Assembly: GCA_014378105.1 (NCBI GenBank)
Contig: JACMOI010000052.1
Coordinates: 1-64,000 of the forward strand
Reading direction: 5' to 3'
Source of the DNA: Pseudopedobacter sp.
Lineage (GTDB): Bacteria > Bacteroidota > Bacteroidia > Sphingobacteriales > Sphingobacteriaceae
Length of the DNA: 64,000 nucleotides
In this document: positions 1-9,152 of the stretch, in pieces
How the letters are laid out: every line of letters starts with the position of its first letter
How positions within the stretch are numbered: the first letter of the stretch is position 1
Notes under the pieces: model-generated
Databases searched by the model: none
What the model saw: the letters and a program-made list of their open reading frames with translations, nothing else
Told to the model about the DNA's origin: nothing
Program-made: the position numbers and the translations under genes

Positions 1-813
1 TAAAGGGCCGCCCTGAGTTCCAGGAAAAACTGCTCCATCTAAAAGTGCAGACATCATTTTAATCTCTCCTTTTGGCGTTTTTATCCCGAATGGATTCTCG
101 AAATCTTTACCCATCATAATTAAACCTCCACGTGGACCTCTCAAGGTTTTATGAGTAGTAGTGGTTACGATATGGCAATGTGGAAGTGGGTCTTTTAACA
201 ACCCACGAGCAATTAAACCTGATGGATGAGAGATGTCCGCTAAAACTAAAGCGTCAATTTTATCAGCAACAGAACGAATAAATTCGTAATCCCAATCTCT
301 TGAATAAGCTGAGGCACCGCAAATAATTAATTTTGGCTTCTCTTTCAATGCCACTTCCTCTAATTTCTTATAGTCAATTAAACCTGTGGATTCTTCAACA
401 CCATAAAAAGATGGTTTGTAAATTTTCCCAGAGAAATTAACAGGTGAACCATGCGTTAAATGACCTCCATGTGACAAGTCGAATCCCAAAATTTTATCCC
501 CTGGATTTAAAACAGCTAGAAATACTGCAGCGTTTGCTTGTGCGCCAGAGTGTGGTTGTACATTGGCCCAAGCAGCATTAAATAATTCTTTAGCTCTCTC
601 AATTGCTATATTTTCGATTTTATCCACTACTTCACAACCTCCGTAATACCTCTTTCCTGGTAAACCTTCGGCATATTTGTTGGTCAATACAGATCCTGCA
701 GCTTCCATTACTTGTTCACTCACGAAGTTTTCAGATGCAATTAATTCAATACCGTTTTCTTGCCGTTGAAGTTCTTCTTCAATTAAATCGAAAATTATTT
801 TATCTTTTTTCAT
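1..813 (-). CDS. glyA: Serine hydroxymethyltransferase (3' end off the window)
   Basis: It makes glycine and 5,10-methylene-tetrahydrofolate from serine and tetrahydrofolate in the cytoplasm, using pyridoxal phosphate. The ORF track omits it because the stop lies beyond the window; reading the minus strand from the ATG at 813 gives 271 open codons down to base 1. Family landmarks are visible: an N-terminal [10 protein letters not shown] stretch, the [17 protein letters not shown] block, SHGGHLTHG, and the PLP-lysine block [14 protein letters not shown]. The residues present are about the N-terminal two thirds of a roughly 420-residue enzyme. The start is well placed, and the gene is divergent from the oxidoreductase at 927. 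The plus-strand ORF at 603-887 is its shadow. Confidence 0.96.
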   Translation of the reverse strand, partial: MKKDKIIFDLIEEELQRQENGIELIASENFVSEQVMEAAGSVLTNKYAEGLPGKRYYGGCEVVDKIENIAIERAKELFNAAWANVQPHSGAQANAAVFLAVLNPGDKILGFDLSHGGHLTHGSPVNFSGKIYKPSFYGVEESTGLIDYKKLEEVALKEKPKLIICGASAYSRDWDYEFIRSVADKIDALVLADISHPSGLIARGLLKDPLPHCHIVTTTTHKTLRGPRGGLIMMGKDFENPFGIKTPKGEIKMMSALLDGAVFPGTQGGPL

Positions 814-926
814 CAATCTTTATAATATACTTGATTAATTTTAACCTAAAAGTCACTATTAATCCTGAAAATTTTATTTTAGGCTAAAATATGGAATTTA
901 CCCCACTATTAGAACTTAAAAGTTAT

Positions 927-1949
927 ATGAATAAAATTAGCTTTGTTATTGTTGGGGTGGGCAATATAGGAGAGAAATATGCTCAACTTTTAAGTACTAT
1001 GCTTAATGCTGATCTAGTAGCTGCCGTTGATATTGATTTTAGGAAACGTAAACTAATTCATAAATTAATTCCTTTTTTTACTTCACTTGACGACTTTTTA
1101 AAATCACAAATTGAAGCTGATATTATCTGCATCTGTACACCAAATGGATTACATCCTGCACATACTATCAAATGCTTAAATGCAGGATATCATGTAATTT
1201 GTGAAAAGCCAGTTGCCTTGCATGCTGAGGACGTTCATAAAATGATGGCTGCCGAAAAGATAGCAAGAAAGAAAGTTTTTGCTGTGATGCAAAATAGATA
1301 TAGCCCTGTGGCTATTTGGTTAAAAAAACTAGTTGAAAGTAAGAAGCTTGGTGAAATCCGATTTTTGCAAATTAATTGCTTTTGGAATAGAAATGAAAGT
1401 TATTACTCCGAATCTCCATGGCGAGCAACAAATAAAATTGGAGGAGGACCTTTGTACTCTCAGTTTAGCCATTTTATAGATTTAATGCTTTGGCTGTGTG
1501 GCGAAGTAAAAGATATCAGCAGTAATTTGTTTACTTTAAATCCTGATATTAAAACAGCATTTGATGATAGTGGAGTTATTAAATTTAATTTAAGTAACGG
1601 TGCTAAAGGGATGTTTAATTTTACCAATGCTGCCTATAAGATGAATATCGAAAGTAGTCTAACCATCATTGGTTCAAAAGGAAATGTAAAAGTTGGTGGG
1701 CAATATATGGAGAAGCTAGACTTCGTTAATCTAGAAAATAGTTTTGAGGTCCCAGTATTTGAGCAAATCACTCAAGCTAATAATTATACTTATTACAAAG
1801 GCTCGGCAGACAAGCATGATGTGTTTTTAGAGAAAGTAATTAACTGTTTGATTAACAATTTAGAACCAGAAATAGGTTTACATGATGAACTTCAGGTAGT
1901 GGATTTTATTGAGCAGGCGTTGACTTCTGTAGAATCCAAAAATTATTAA
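927..1949 (+). CDS. Gfo/Idh/MocA family NAD(P)-dependent sugar oxidoreductase
   Basis: A cytoplasmic sugar dehydrogenase of the Gfo/Idh/MocA family. A Rossmann motif (VGVGNIGEKY) opens the protein, and the family's catalytic CEKPVAL motif follows near residue 90. The SPWRATNKIGGGPLYSQFSHFIDLM block resembles WlbA/WbpB UDP-N-acetylaminoglucuronate dehydrogenases, so a nucleotide-sugar substrate for surface glycans is a reasonable but unproven guess. The track starts 12 codons earlier at 891. I prefer the ATG at 927 because it places the Rossmann fold at the N terminus as in homologues. Its 3' end overlaps the convergent scpA by 44 bases, so the two messages are antisense there. Confidence 0.85.
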   Translation: MNKISFVIVGVGNIGEKYAQLLSTMLNADLVAAVDIDFRKRKLIHKLIPFFTSLDDFLKSQIEADIICICTPNGLHPAHTIKCLNAGYHVICEKPVALHAEDVHKMMAAEKIARKKVFAVMQNRYSPVAIWLKKLVESKKLGEIRFLQINCFWNRNESYYSESPWRATNKIGGGPLYSQFSHFIDLMLWLCGEVKDISSNLFTLNPDIKTAFDDSGVIKFNLSNGAKGMFNFTNAAYKMNIESSLTIIGSKGNVKVGGQYMEKLDFVNLENSFEVPVFEQITQANNYTYYKGSADKHDVFLEKVINCLINNLEPEIGLHDELQVVDFIEQALTSVESKNY

Positions 1950-2670
1950 ATCCTAACCCGATTTGTATTTCTAAAAGTTGCTGTTGCAATAGTTCCAAAA
2001 TAGCTAAAAAGTTATATACAAACTGCACTTTATCTTTCGAAATATCTTTTAAATTTTGAAAATCGAATTGTTTATTTATTAATAACAAGCTTGAGATCTT
2101 AGCTTTTTGCTCTTCAATGCTATAAGGATACTTATCAATTCTATGCTTTACTTCTTCAGACTTCACTAAATAATTACCCCATACCTTTTGATAGGTTTTC
2201 AAAAGTTTATATAAATTAAAAGAAGAGAAATCCTCCAGTAACTCAGAATCGATATTCTCTAAAAGCCTTTTAACATCCTCATTAATATTTCCGCGTCTTT
2301 CTTTAAAAAAACGTTCGTTTTCTAGTAATTTAAATTCTTCGGTAATTTCCTTAAATCGCTTATATTCAATTAACCTTTGAACTAAATCCTCCTTCAAATC
2401 AATTTCTTGACCATCTTCATCGAGCTCTGGTCTAGGTAAAAGCATTTTTGCTTTAATACGCATCAAAGTAGCTGCTACAAAAATAAATTCACTTGCAAAT
2501 TCTATATTTAAAGTATTTAACTGATGAATATAATGAAGAAAGTCGTCTGTGATTTTAGCAATTGGAATATTTTGAATGTCTAACTCATCCTTTTCTATAA
2601 AGAAAAGTAACAAATCAAACGGACCTTCAAAAACGGGTAACTTTATAGAAAAATCTTCTACTTCAATCAT
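1906..2670 (-). CDS. scpA: Segregation and condensation protein A
   Basis: The kleisin subunit of the bacterial SMC-ScpA-ScpB condensin, which compacts and segregates the chromosome. The opening block FSIKLPVFEGPFDLLLFFIEKDELDIQNIPIAKITDDFLHYI is the diagnostic ScpA N terminus that contacts the SMC neck. An acidic, coiled-coil-prone middle follows, then a C-terminal winged-helix segment. The length (254 aa) is normal. Its partner scpB is not in the window, which is common in Bacteroidota. It overlaps the convergent oxidoreductase gene tail to tail. Confidence 0.93.
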   Translation of the reverse strand: MIEVEDFSIKLPVFEGPFDLLLFFIEKDELDIQNIPIAKITDDFLHYIHQLNTLNIEFASEFIFVAATLMRIKAKMLLPRPELDEDGQEIDLKEDLVQRLIEYKRFKEITEEFKLLENERFFKERRGNINEDVKRLLENIDSELLEDFSSFNLYKLLKTYQKVWGNYLVKSEEVKHRIDKYPYSIEEQKAKISSLLLINKQFDFQNLKDISKDKVQFVYNFLAILELLQQQLLEIQIGLGFNNFWILQKSTPAQ

Positions 2671-2689
2671 TGAAATTTATTAAAATTTG

Positions 2690-2812
2690 GGCTTTCCGAT
2701 AGCTATCGGAATAACACGCTGTTCTCTAATACTGCTTTAGATATTAGCCAAAAAACTGCTATCTCTGCCCATTTTGTTCAGGTGGACGCTGCTATCTTTA
2801 ACGCAAAACCCT
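2690..2812. repeat. Degenerate dispersed intergenic repeat, family 1, copy A
   Basis: This gap between scpA and the MFS gene holds noncoding sequence with blocks shared with 33245-33352: TACTGCTT, then ATTAGCCA, then GCT...ATC..TAACGC..AA in the same order. It also starts with a small palindrome (CCGATAGCTATCGG). From memory, a repeat of this layout, ending in a TAACGC motif, is scattered between genes in Pedobacter and relatives. No ORF is supported. The copy is diverged and has no clear terminal repeats. Confidence 0.55.
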
Positions 2813-2814
2813 AT

Positions 2815-4083
2815 CTAAGATTTCTGAATATCTTCTAATGTGAGCGGAATCAATTTTTTAGTTTTAAACCAAGTCACTCCAGAAACTACTAAAGTCATAA
2901 ATCCACCAAAAACAACAGCTGGAACAGTTCTCATCAATTTAGCCGTTAAACCAGATTCGAATTGTCCTATCTCATTAGATGAACCTATAAACATCGAGTT
3001 TACCGCCGAAACCCTTCCCCGCATATCATCTGGTGTTAACAACTGCAAAATGGTAGAACGTATAATCACGCTCACACTATCGAAAGCTCCTTCTAAAAAT
3101 AAAAAGAATAAGGTTAAATAAAAATTACGTGATAAACCATAACAAATAATGGAGATACCGAAACCCGTAACTGCAAATAAAAGGTTTCTCCATGGTTTTC
3201 CCATCGGCGAGAAGCGAGTCATCAATAGCATCGTAATTACGGCTCCTGCGGCCGGCATTGCTCTCATGATACCAAATTCAGTTGCGCCTACATGTAAAAT
3301 TTCAGTTGCTATTACTGGGATTAAAGCAACCGCACCGCCAAAAAAAACAGAAAATAAATCCAAGCTAAGAGCGCCTACCAACATTTTTGTTTTAAAAACG
3401 AATTTCAAACCTTCTGACACGCTTTTAAGCATACTACCTGTTTTAACAAATGTTGATGGTCTGCTTTTTAAAAAGAAAGTACCAACAAAAGAAATAGTGA
3501 TACAAATCAGTACAACAATAAAGGTTTGGTGAATTCCTGAAAAACCATACAATAAACCTCCTAAAGCTGGACCTGCAATTGAAGCAGTTTGCCAAGCTGA
3601 ACTATTCCATGTAGATGAATTTGGATAATGCTCTCTGGGTATAATCATCGCCATCATTGAAAAAGCTGTTGGCGCATAAAAACCTCTGGCAATTCCATTT
3701 ACGAAAATCATACAATAAATAATTGTGATTAATAAAGATTGACTAAGGCTTAAGGTGACGTTTGGCAAAGTAACCACAAACATTACTGTTGAAGACAGCA
3801 AAATTAATCCAATTACTTTGTGCAATAAAGTTTTCTTATTTGATTTATCGGCAATATAACCTCCATAAAGAGCAATTCCAATAGCTGGAACGGCTTCTGC
3901 TAAGCCAATTAAACCTAAAGACAACGGATCTTTGGTTAGGCTATAAACATACCAGCCTAGAATTACGCCTTGTATTTGATAACCTATAGTCAAGAAAAAC
4001 CGCATCACTAAAAAAGACCTAAATTCAGGAAATCTTAATGCGATATATGGATCGTTTCTAAGATCCGAATTTTGCTGCTCCAA
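2815..4083 (-). CDS. MFS transporter (EntS-like drug/siderophore exporter family)
   Basis: An inner-membrane major facilitator protein of 422 aa with about 12 hydrophobic segments. The N-terminal pattern (FRSFLVMRFFLTIGYQIQGVILGWYVYSLT, then GLAEAVPAIGIALYGGYIADKSNKK) is typical of the EntS/DHA3 branch, and the GGYIADKSNKK loop corresponds to the conserved loop 2-3 motif. The RGRVSAVNSMFIGSSNEIGQFESG segment is also family-typical. The substrate cannot be read from sequence. It is the last gene of the minus-strand operon, nine bases after the M28 peptidase. The plus-strand ORFs at 2840 and 3149 are shadows. Confidence 0.88.
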   Translation of the reverse strand: MEQQNSDLRNDPYIALRFPEFRSFLVMRFFLTIGYQIQGVILGWYVYSLTKDPLSLGLIGLAEAVPAIGIALYGGYIADKSNKKTLLHKVIGLILLSSTVMFVVTLPNVTLSLSQSLLITIIYCMIFVNGIARGFYAPTAFSMMAMIIPREHYPNSSTWNSSAWQTASIAGPALGGLLYGFSGIHQTFIVVLICITISFVGTFFLKSRPSTFVKTGSMLKSVSEGLKFVFKTKMLVGALSLDLFSVFFGGAVALIPVIATEILHVGATEFGIMRAMPAAGAVITMLLMTRFSPMGKPWRNLLFAVTGFGISIICYGLSRNFYLTLFFLFLEGAFDSVSVIIRSTILQLLTPDDMRGRVSAVNSMFIGSSNEIGQFESGLTAKLMRTVPAVVFGGFMTLVVSGVTWFKTKKLIPLTLEDIQKS

Positions 4084-4092
4084 AAAGTAAGA

Positions 4093-5475
4093 TTATTTGA
4101 TCCCGTGTTGATCTATTAAGTAAACCAAAGATGTCATTGCTGCAGCGCCTAATTCTAGCTCTCTTTTATTCACGTTCTCAAAAACATCGTTAGGTGTATG
4201 ATGGATATCAAAATAACGTTGCGAATCGGCTCTGTAGCCAATCAAAACTGCGTCTTTAAATATTGACAAGGGTTCAATGTCGCTTCCACTCCCTCCTGCA
4301 TCTAAATGATCTGCAAGGTAAGGTCTCAATAAACCACTCCAGTTTTCATTAATCTCTTTTAAATCTTTTTTAGAAATATCCTGAAAAGTAAAACCTCTAG
4401 GTGTGAAACCACCACCGTCAGATTCTATAGCCGCAATATGTTTCTCTCCGTTTTTCATAGCCAATTCAGCATATTTATCACCTCCTCTACCACCGTTCTC
4501 TTCATTCATAAACATTACCGCTCTTATAGAATGTTTTGGCTTCATGCCTAATGCTTTATAAACTCTTAAAACCTCCATTGCTTGCATCACTCCCGTTCCA
4601 TCATCATGGGCACCTTCTGCCAAATCCCAAGAGTCTAGATGTCCACCTACAGTAATTACTTCATTTGGAAATTCAGAGCCTGTCATTTCACCTACAACAT
4701 TATAAGATTTCGCATCAGGTAGTAATTGACAGCTTTGCTTAAAATAGAACTGGATAGCTGGTAGTTTTTTTAACTTTAATAATGTGCTTAGCTGATTAGC
4801 TGCTTTTGTTGAAATAGCTGCAGCTGGAATTTGCTTGCTCCCCTTCGGAAAATTAGTTGTTCCTGTGTGAGGATAGTCATCTAAGCTTTCGGTTAATGAT
4901 CTTACAATTACACCCACAGCCCCATATTTTGCCGCTTCAGCTGGACCAGCAAACCTTTGATCACCTGCTGTACCGTAAGCTCTTCCTGTTTCAATAAAAC
5001 GGGGATCAAATGGTCGGTTAAAGAAAACAATTTTTCCTTTGATTACGCTTTCCCCTAGTTTGGCTAGCTCATCCAAACTGCTTAATTCAATAATTTGAGC
5101 TTTTACACCTTCTTTTGGTGTCCCAGGAGACATTCCTAGTGCACAAATCGGCACATTAATCTCTTGATTTCCATTGATAATTTTACCAACTTCTTTCTCT
5201 CCCCTCACCCAATGAGGCACCATACACTCTTGCAAGTAAACCTTATCAAAACCATATTTGTCCATTAAGCTTTTAGTCCAATCTACTGCTTTTTGAGCAT
5301 TTGCTGAACCGCTTAATCTAGGACCTATTTGTTTACACAGATACCTTAAATTCTGATACGATTCTCCGTTTACCAGAGCCTCATCATAAATTTTTCTTAA
5401 AACTAAAGAGTCCTGAGCATGAACGCTCAATGCAAATAGAAAAATAACTGCGATAAGAAGTTTAATAGCTTTCAT
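4093..5475 (-). CDS. Secreted M28 family zinc peptidase (carboxypeptidase Q-like)
   Basis: An exported di-zinc aminopeptidase/carboxypeptidase of 460 aa. A signal peptide (MKAIKLLIAVIFLFALSVHAQ) is followed by a protease-associated domain (about residues 120-245) and the M28 catalytic domain. Visible metal ligands and catalytic residues are GGHLDSWD (near 279), GAHDDGTG, MNEENGG, SDGGG and a C-terminal HHTPND. All key positions look intact, so the enzyme should be active, probably trimming peptides in the periplasm. There is no T9SS sorting domain. It sits 39 bases after recG and nine before the MFS gene. Confidence 0.9.
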   Translation of the reverse strand: MKAIKLLIAVIFLFALSVHAQDSLVLRKIYDEALVNGESYQNLRYLCKQIGPRLSGSANAQKAVDWTKSLMDKYGFDKVYLQECMVPHWVRGEKEVGKIINGNQEINVPICALGMSPGTPKEGVKAQIIELSSLDELAKLGESVIKGKIVFFNRPFDPRFIETGRAYGTAGDQRFAGPAEAAKYGAVGVIVRSLTESLDDYPHTGTTNFPKGSKQIPAAAISTKAANQLSTLLKLKKLPAIQFYFKQSCQLLPDAKSYNVVGEMTGSEFPNEVITVGGHLDSWDLAEGAHDDGTGVMQAMEVLRVYKALGMKPKHSIRAVMFMNEENGGRGGDKYAELAMKNGEKHIAAIESDGGGFTPRGFTFQDISKKDLKEINENWSGLLRPYLADHLDAGGSGSDIEPLSIFKDAVLIGYRADSQRYFDIHHTPNDVFENVNKRELELGAAAMTSLVYLIDQHGIK

Positions 5476-5514
5476 TTTGTAAAGTTTAAATCAAAAAAAG
5501 ATTAATAGTCAATA

Positions 5515-7620
5515 TTATGATATTTTATTTAATGTTATGCCATTTTCTGCGTTTGTAACAAAGCTTTTTAATATTTTATTTTCAGGTTTGTTTAAATCAG
5601 GATCATTTTCAAAAATTTCTATGACACTTTTTCTCGCTTCTTGCAATATTTTTTGATCGAGAGCTAAATCGGCTAATTTTAAATCCATTATACCACTTTG
5701 TTGTCTTCCCTCGATATTTCCTGGTCCACGAAGCTGCAAATCAATTTCAGCAATCTCGAAACCATCATTGGTTTTAACCATGGTATCTAACCTTACTCTG
5801 CCTTCCTTGCTTAGTTTATGCTCCGACATTAAAATACAATAAGATTGCTCGGCACCTCTGCCTACCCTTCCTCTTAGTTGGTGCAATTGGGATAAACCAA
5901 AACGCTCAGAATTTTCGATGATCATTACAGAAGCATTGGGAACATTCACGCCAACCTCAATCACTGTGGTTGCTACCATAATTTGAGTTTCTCCTTTTAC
6001 AAATCTTTGCATCTCAAATTCTTTTTCTGATGGTTTTAACTGTCCATGAAGGATGCTGATTTTAAATTGCGGTAACGGGAACTCTCTACTCATCGTATCA
6101 ACTCCATCCATCAAATTTTTAAGATCAAGTTTGGCACTCTCTTGTATTAACGGATAAACTATATAAATCTGGCGACCTTTGGCAATTTCCTGTTTCATAA
6201 AACCAAACATTCGTAATCGATGATTTTCGAACATATGAATTGTTTCTATAGGCTTTCTGCCAGCAGGTAATTCATCAATAACTGACACGTCTAAATCGCC
6301 ATATAAGGTCATGGCAAGTGTACGAGGTATTGGTGTAGCAGTCATCACTAAAATATGTGGAGGAATACTATTCTTACGCCAAAGCTTTGCTCTTTGTTCT
6401 ACGCCAAAACGATGTTGTTCATCTATCACTGCTAATCCTAAATTCTTAAAAATCACAGGATCTTCAATCAGAGCGTGAGTTCCTATCAAAATACAAAGTT
6501 TACCAGATTCTAATGATTCTGCAATTAATTTTCGCTCCCTTTTCTTTGTGGAACCTGTTAATAGTTTGATAGATACAAAATCATCTTTTAAAAGTGCATG
6601 CAGAGAGTGATAATGTTGTGTAGCCAATATCTCTGTTGGGGCCATCAAGCAAGTCTGAAAACCATTATCAATCGCTAAAAGCATCGTCATTAAAGCAACT
6701 ACCGTTTTCCCAGAACCAACATCCCCTTGTACTAATCGATTCATTTGAACACCTCTTTGTGTATCAAGTCGAATCTCTTTAATTACTCTCTTTTGAGCAT
6801 TTGTAAGCTGAAATGGAAGAAGATTTTCATAAAATAAAGTGAATTTCTCACCCACACTTTCAAATATATTTCCTTTGAATTTTTGACTTCTTAAAAGTTT
6901 AGACCTCAACATCCTAAACTGAATAAAGAAAAGCTCTTCGAATTTTATAGTATTCTGAGTAATTTTTAAAACCTGAGTATCCTTAGGAAAATGAATATTT
7001 AATAGCGCAATGTTTCTTGTATAAAGCTTATACTTTTTGATTAGATATTCAGGAAGTTCTTCTTCAATATCATTGAAAACAATATCTATCAAATTTGCCA
7101 TTATTCGTTGAATCCCTTTAGAGTCTAAACTAAATTGTTTCAATTTTTCTGTTGAGGAATACACTGGCTGAAGCGAAAGATTTCCTTTATTCTGATTTTC
7201 TTTATTGAAAAATTCAATTTCCGGATGAGCCATTTGAGGCTTTCCATTAAAATAGCTTACTTTACCGAAGATAATATAAACCTGATTAAGCTTTAAAGTT
7301 TTCTGAATCCAATTTACACCCTGAAACCAAACCAACTCAATCTCTCCAGTATCATCTACTGCTTCAGCAACTAATCTTCTGGTTTTTTTTTCTCCTATGA
7401 TCTCAAATGATTTTAATCGAACTAAGATTTGAATGTATGGTAAGTCAGGATTGGCGTCTCTAACCTTATAGAATTGTGTTCTATCTATATAACGGAATGG
7501 ATAATAATGAAGTAAATCTCCGTAAGTGAAAATGGAAATTTCTTTTTTAAGGATTTCAGCCCTTTGCGGACCAACTCCTTTTAAGTATTCAATAGGGGTT
7601 TTAAAAATTTGCTCATTCAA
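5515..7620 (-). CDS. recG: ATP-dependent DNA helicase RecG
   Basis: A monomeric helicase that remodels stalled replication forks and branched DNA. The N-terminal wedge/OB region starts with TPIEYLKGVGPQRAEILKKE. The superfamily 2 motor has Walker A GDVGSGKTVVA (near residue 300), the DEQHRFG Walker B box, motif III TATPIPRT, and the C-terminal LHQLRGRVGRG motif. The length (701 aa) is standard. It overlaps nothing and lies two bases after the EamA transporter stop, so it is probably cotranscribed with ridA and the EamA gene. Confidence 0.97.
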   Translation of the reverse strand: MNEQIFKTPIEYLKGVGPQRAEILKKEISIFTYGDLLHYYPFRYIDRTQFYKVRDANPDLPYIQILVRLKSFEIIGEKKTRRLVAEAVDDTGEIELVWFQGVNWIQKTLKLNQVYIIFGKVSYFNGKPQMAHPEIEFFNKENQNKGNLSLQPVYSSTEKLKQFSLDSKGIQRIMANLIDIVFNDIEEELPEYLIKKYKLYTRNIALLNIHFPKDTQVLKITQNTIKFEELFFIQFRMLRSKLLRSQKFKGNIFESVGEKFTLFYENLLPFQLTNAQKRVIKEIRLDTQRGVQMNRLVQGDVGSGKTVVALMTMLLAIDNGFQTCLMAPTEILATQHYHSLHALLKDDFVSIKLLTGSTKKRERKLIAESLESGKLCILIGTHALIEDPVIFKNLGLAVIDEQHRFGVEQRAKLWRKNSIPPHILVMTATPIPRTLAMTLYGDLDVSVIDELPAGRKPIETIHMFENHRLRMFGFMKQEIAKGRQIYIVYPLIQESAKLDLKNLMDGVDTMSREFPLPQFKISILHGQLKPSEKEFEMQRFVKGETQIMVATTVIEVGVNVPNASVMIIENSERFGLSQLHQLRGRVGRGAEQSYCILMSEHKLSKEGRVRLDTMVKTNDGFEIAEIDLQLRGPGNIEGRQQSGIMDLKLADLALDQKILQEARKSVIEIFENDPDLNKPENKILKSFVTNAENGITLNKIS

Positions 7621-7622
7621 AA

Positions 7623-8555
7623 TTAAGATGCAATATCTATTTCCTTTTTCAGCTTGTCACCTAATTTAAAGTAAGATTTGCTTATTATTTTCCAATTAAA
7701 AATAATAACAGCTAGAATTAATAAACTGTAAGCAACAATCTGTTTAAAAACTATAGGTTCATGAAAGTAAAAAAATGCGACTGTAAATGCAACTATTGGA
7801 TTCACATAAAGCATTATCCCTACTGTAGATGATGGAAGGTGACCAACCGCATATAAACTCAATAATAGAGGAATTAAGGTGAATAAAATTCCAACTAACA
7901 CGATAACCAGCCAAAAAGATAAATCTGTTGGTATATTTTGTGGATGGAAGAAAAATAATGGGCTGACTAAGATTAAACCTATTAATAGTTGAAAGCCCAG
8001 CATATTTAATCTATCAAAATTCTTTAAAATCCGTTGAATAAGAACAAAAGTAGCATAAAATAAAGCAATCAAACCCGACCATATTACACTACCCAGAAAA
8101 CCACTTGCTAATAAGATTATTGATATTGCAGCTAAGCCTAACGCGAAAAACTTGAGCTTACTTAACTCTTCTTTTAATAATACAAAACCTCCTAAAGCAG
8201 TAATTAAGGGACAAATCATATAAGCAAAAGCTGCTGATTTTATATTTATGTTATTCACAACATATATAAAAGCAAACCAGTTTAGTGTAATCCCAATCGC
8301 TGATAAAATTAAAAGTAACCAAAATTTCATCTTTGGCATATCCCTATTTAATTTAACATTTTTTAAATCTTGTTTTAATTGTTTTCTCTTAAATATGGAG
8401 ATAGATAAACATGTAATAAAACATGCAATCACAATTCTATAAAACAATATTAAATCTGTAGGATATTTTTGAAGAAACCTAAAAGCTATCGAAACAAACC
8501 CCCAAATAACATTTGCAGAAAGTGCAGCAATTAATCCTTTGCTTTTATTAGTCAT
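7623..8555 (-). CDS. EamA/RarD-like drug/metabolite transporter
   Basis: An inner-membrane permease of the DMT superfamily, 310 aa with about ten hydrophobic helices arranged as two EamA repeats. The start, IAALSANVIWGFVSIAFRFLQKYPTDLILFYRI, closely follows RarD-type proteins. The substrate is unknown; members export amino acids or other metabolites. Its ATG overlaps the ridA stop by one base (TAATG), which implies translational coupling, and recG follows two bases after its own stop. Confidence 0.85.
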   Translation of the reverse strand: MTNKSKGLIAALSANVIWGFVSIAFRFLQKYPTDLILFYRIVIACFITCLSISIFKRKQLKQDLKNVKLNRDMPKMKFWLLLILSAIGITLNWFAFIYVVNNINIKSAAFAYMICPLITALGGFVLLKEELSKLKFFALGLAAISIILLASGFLGSVIWSGLIALFYATFVLIQRILKNFDRLNMLGFQLLIGLILVSPLFFFHPQNIPTDLSFWLVIVLVGILFTLIPLLLSLYAVGHLPSSTVGIMLYVNPIVAFTVAFFYFHEPIVFKQIVAYSLLILAVIIFNWKIISKSYFKLGDKLKKEIDIAS

Positions 8556-8932
8556 TAAATAATTGCAGTAACGGAAATTTCGACATTCACATTTTTCGGT
8601 AATGTCTTCACCGCTATTGTTTCTCTGGCTGGATAATCTCCATCGAAATATTTTCCATAAGTTTCATTTACTTTTGCGAAATAATCCATATCACTTAAAA
8701 AAATAGACGTTTTAACCACATTTGTGAGACTCATTTCAGCGGCTTCTAAAACTGCTTTAATGTTTTTCATAACTTGATGGGTTTCGTCTTCAATTGATTT
8801 ATCAACAATTTCTCCTGTTTTTGGATCAATCGCTATTTGTCCAGAAGCATATAGAATTCCATTAGTCAAAATTGCTTGACTATACGGACCGATTGGCATT
8901 GGTGCATTAAACGTTTGTATAATTTTTTTCAT
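8555..8932 (-). CDS. ridA: RidA family reactive enamine/imine deaminase
   Basis: Hydrolyses reactive 2-aminoacrylate-type enamines produced by PLP enzymes, protecting the cell from them. The family signature is clear: PIGPYSQAI near the N terminus, YASGQIAIDPKTGEI, and the C-terminal PARETIAVKTLPKNVNVEISVTAII, which carries the conserved arginine. The track extends the ORF to 8974. I place the start at the ATG at 8932 (125 aa) because homologues begin there with MKKIIQTFNAP and because the extra 14 codons overlap a small upstream gene in another frame. It is coupled to the EamA gene downstream. Confidence 0.93.
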   Translation of the reverse strand: MKKIIQTFNAPMPIGPYSQAILTNGILYASGQIAIDPKTGEIVDKSIEDETHQVMKNIKAVLEAAEMSLTNVVKTSIFLSDMDYFAKVNETYGKYFDGDYPARETIAVKTLPKNVNVEISVTAII

Positions 8933-8937
8933 ATCTG

Positions 8938-9081
8938 TTACTTTTTTAATATCAAGACATCTACAAGTTTCCAAATAATCCCTAATATAAATACAATTAT
9001 TGCGATGCGATTAATCATATGCATTGCTCTTAAGTTAAAGTTGTCTGGTCTATTTGGGTCTTTTTTTCTGAAAAAATACAT
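8938..9081 (-). CDS. Small single-pass membrane protein (DUF6728-like), absent from the ORF track
   Basis: A 47-codon ORF reading MYFFRKKDPNRPDNFNLRAMHMINRIAIIVFILG... up to ILKK. A charged N-terminal segment (RKKDPNRP) precedes the NFNLRAMH stretch and one hydrophobic helix. I recall small Bacteroidota proteins with an FFRKKDPxRPxNFNLRxMHxINK pattern, annotated as DUF6728; that assignment is from memory. It was too short for the track. Its stop lies five bases before the ridA start, so it looks like the first gene of the ridA-EamA-recG operon. The function is unknown. Confidence 0.72.
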   Translation of the reverse strand: MYFFRKKDPNRPDNFNLRAMHMINRIAIIVFILGIIWKLVDVLILKK

Positions 9082-9101
9082 TTTAGTCAAATTTAGAAAT
9101 A

Positions 9102-9135
9102 AAAAAAGGGAGTTCAATTTGAACTCCCTTTTTTA
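9102..9135. terminator. Rho-independent terminator after the OmpA-type gene
   Basis: The hairpin AAAAAAGGGAGTTCA / TGAACTCCCTTTTTT is nearly perfectly palindromic, with A/T tracts on both flanks. It lies just after the stop of the minus-strand OmpA-type gene, and the tract orientation would stop that transcript. It also separates OmpA transcription from the small-protein/ridA operon that follows. Confidence 0.88.
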
Positions 9136-9152
9136 ATAACAATTATTTTTAG

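Noticed and set aside
603-887. Plus-strand ORF of 94 aa
   Set aside because: It lies antisense to the start of glyA, whose protein is clearly recognisable; no family features of its own.
2840-3532. Two plus-strand ORFs opposite the MFS transporter
   Set aside because: Antisense shadows of a well-supported membrane protein; composition reflects the complementary strand.
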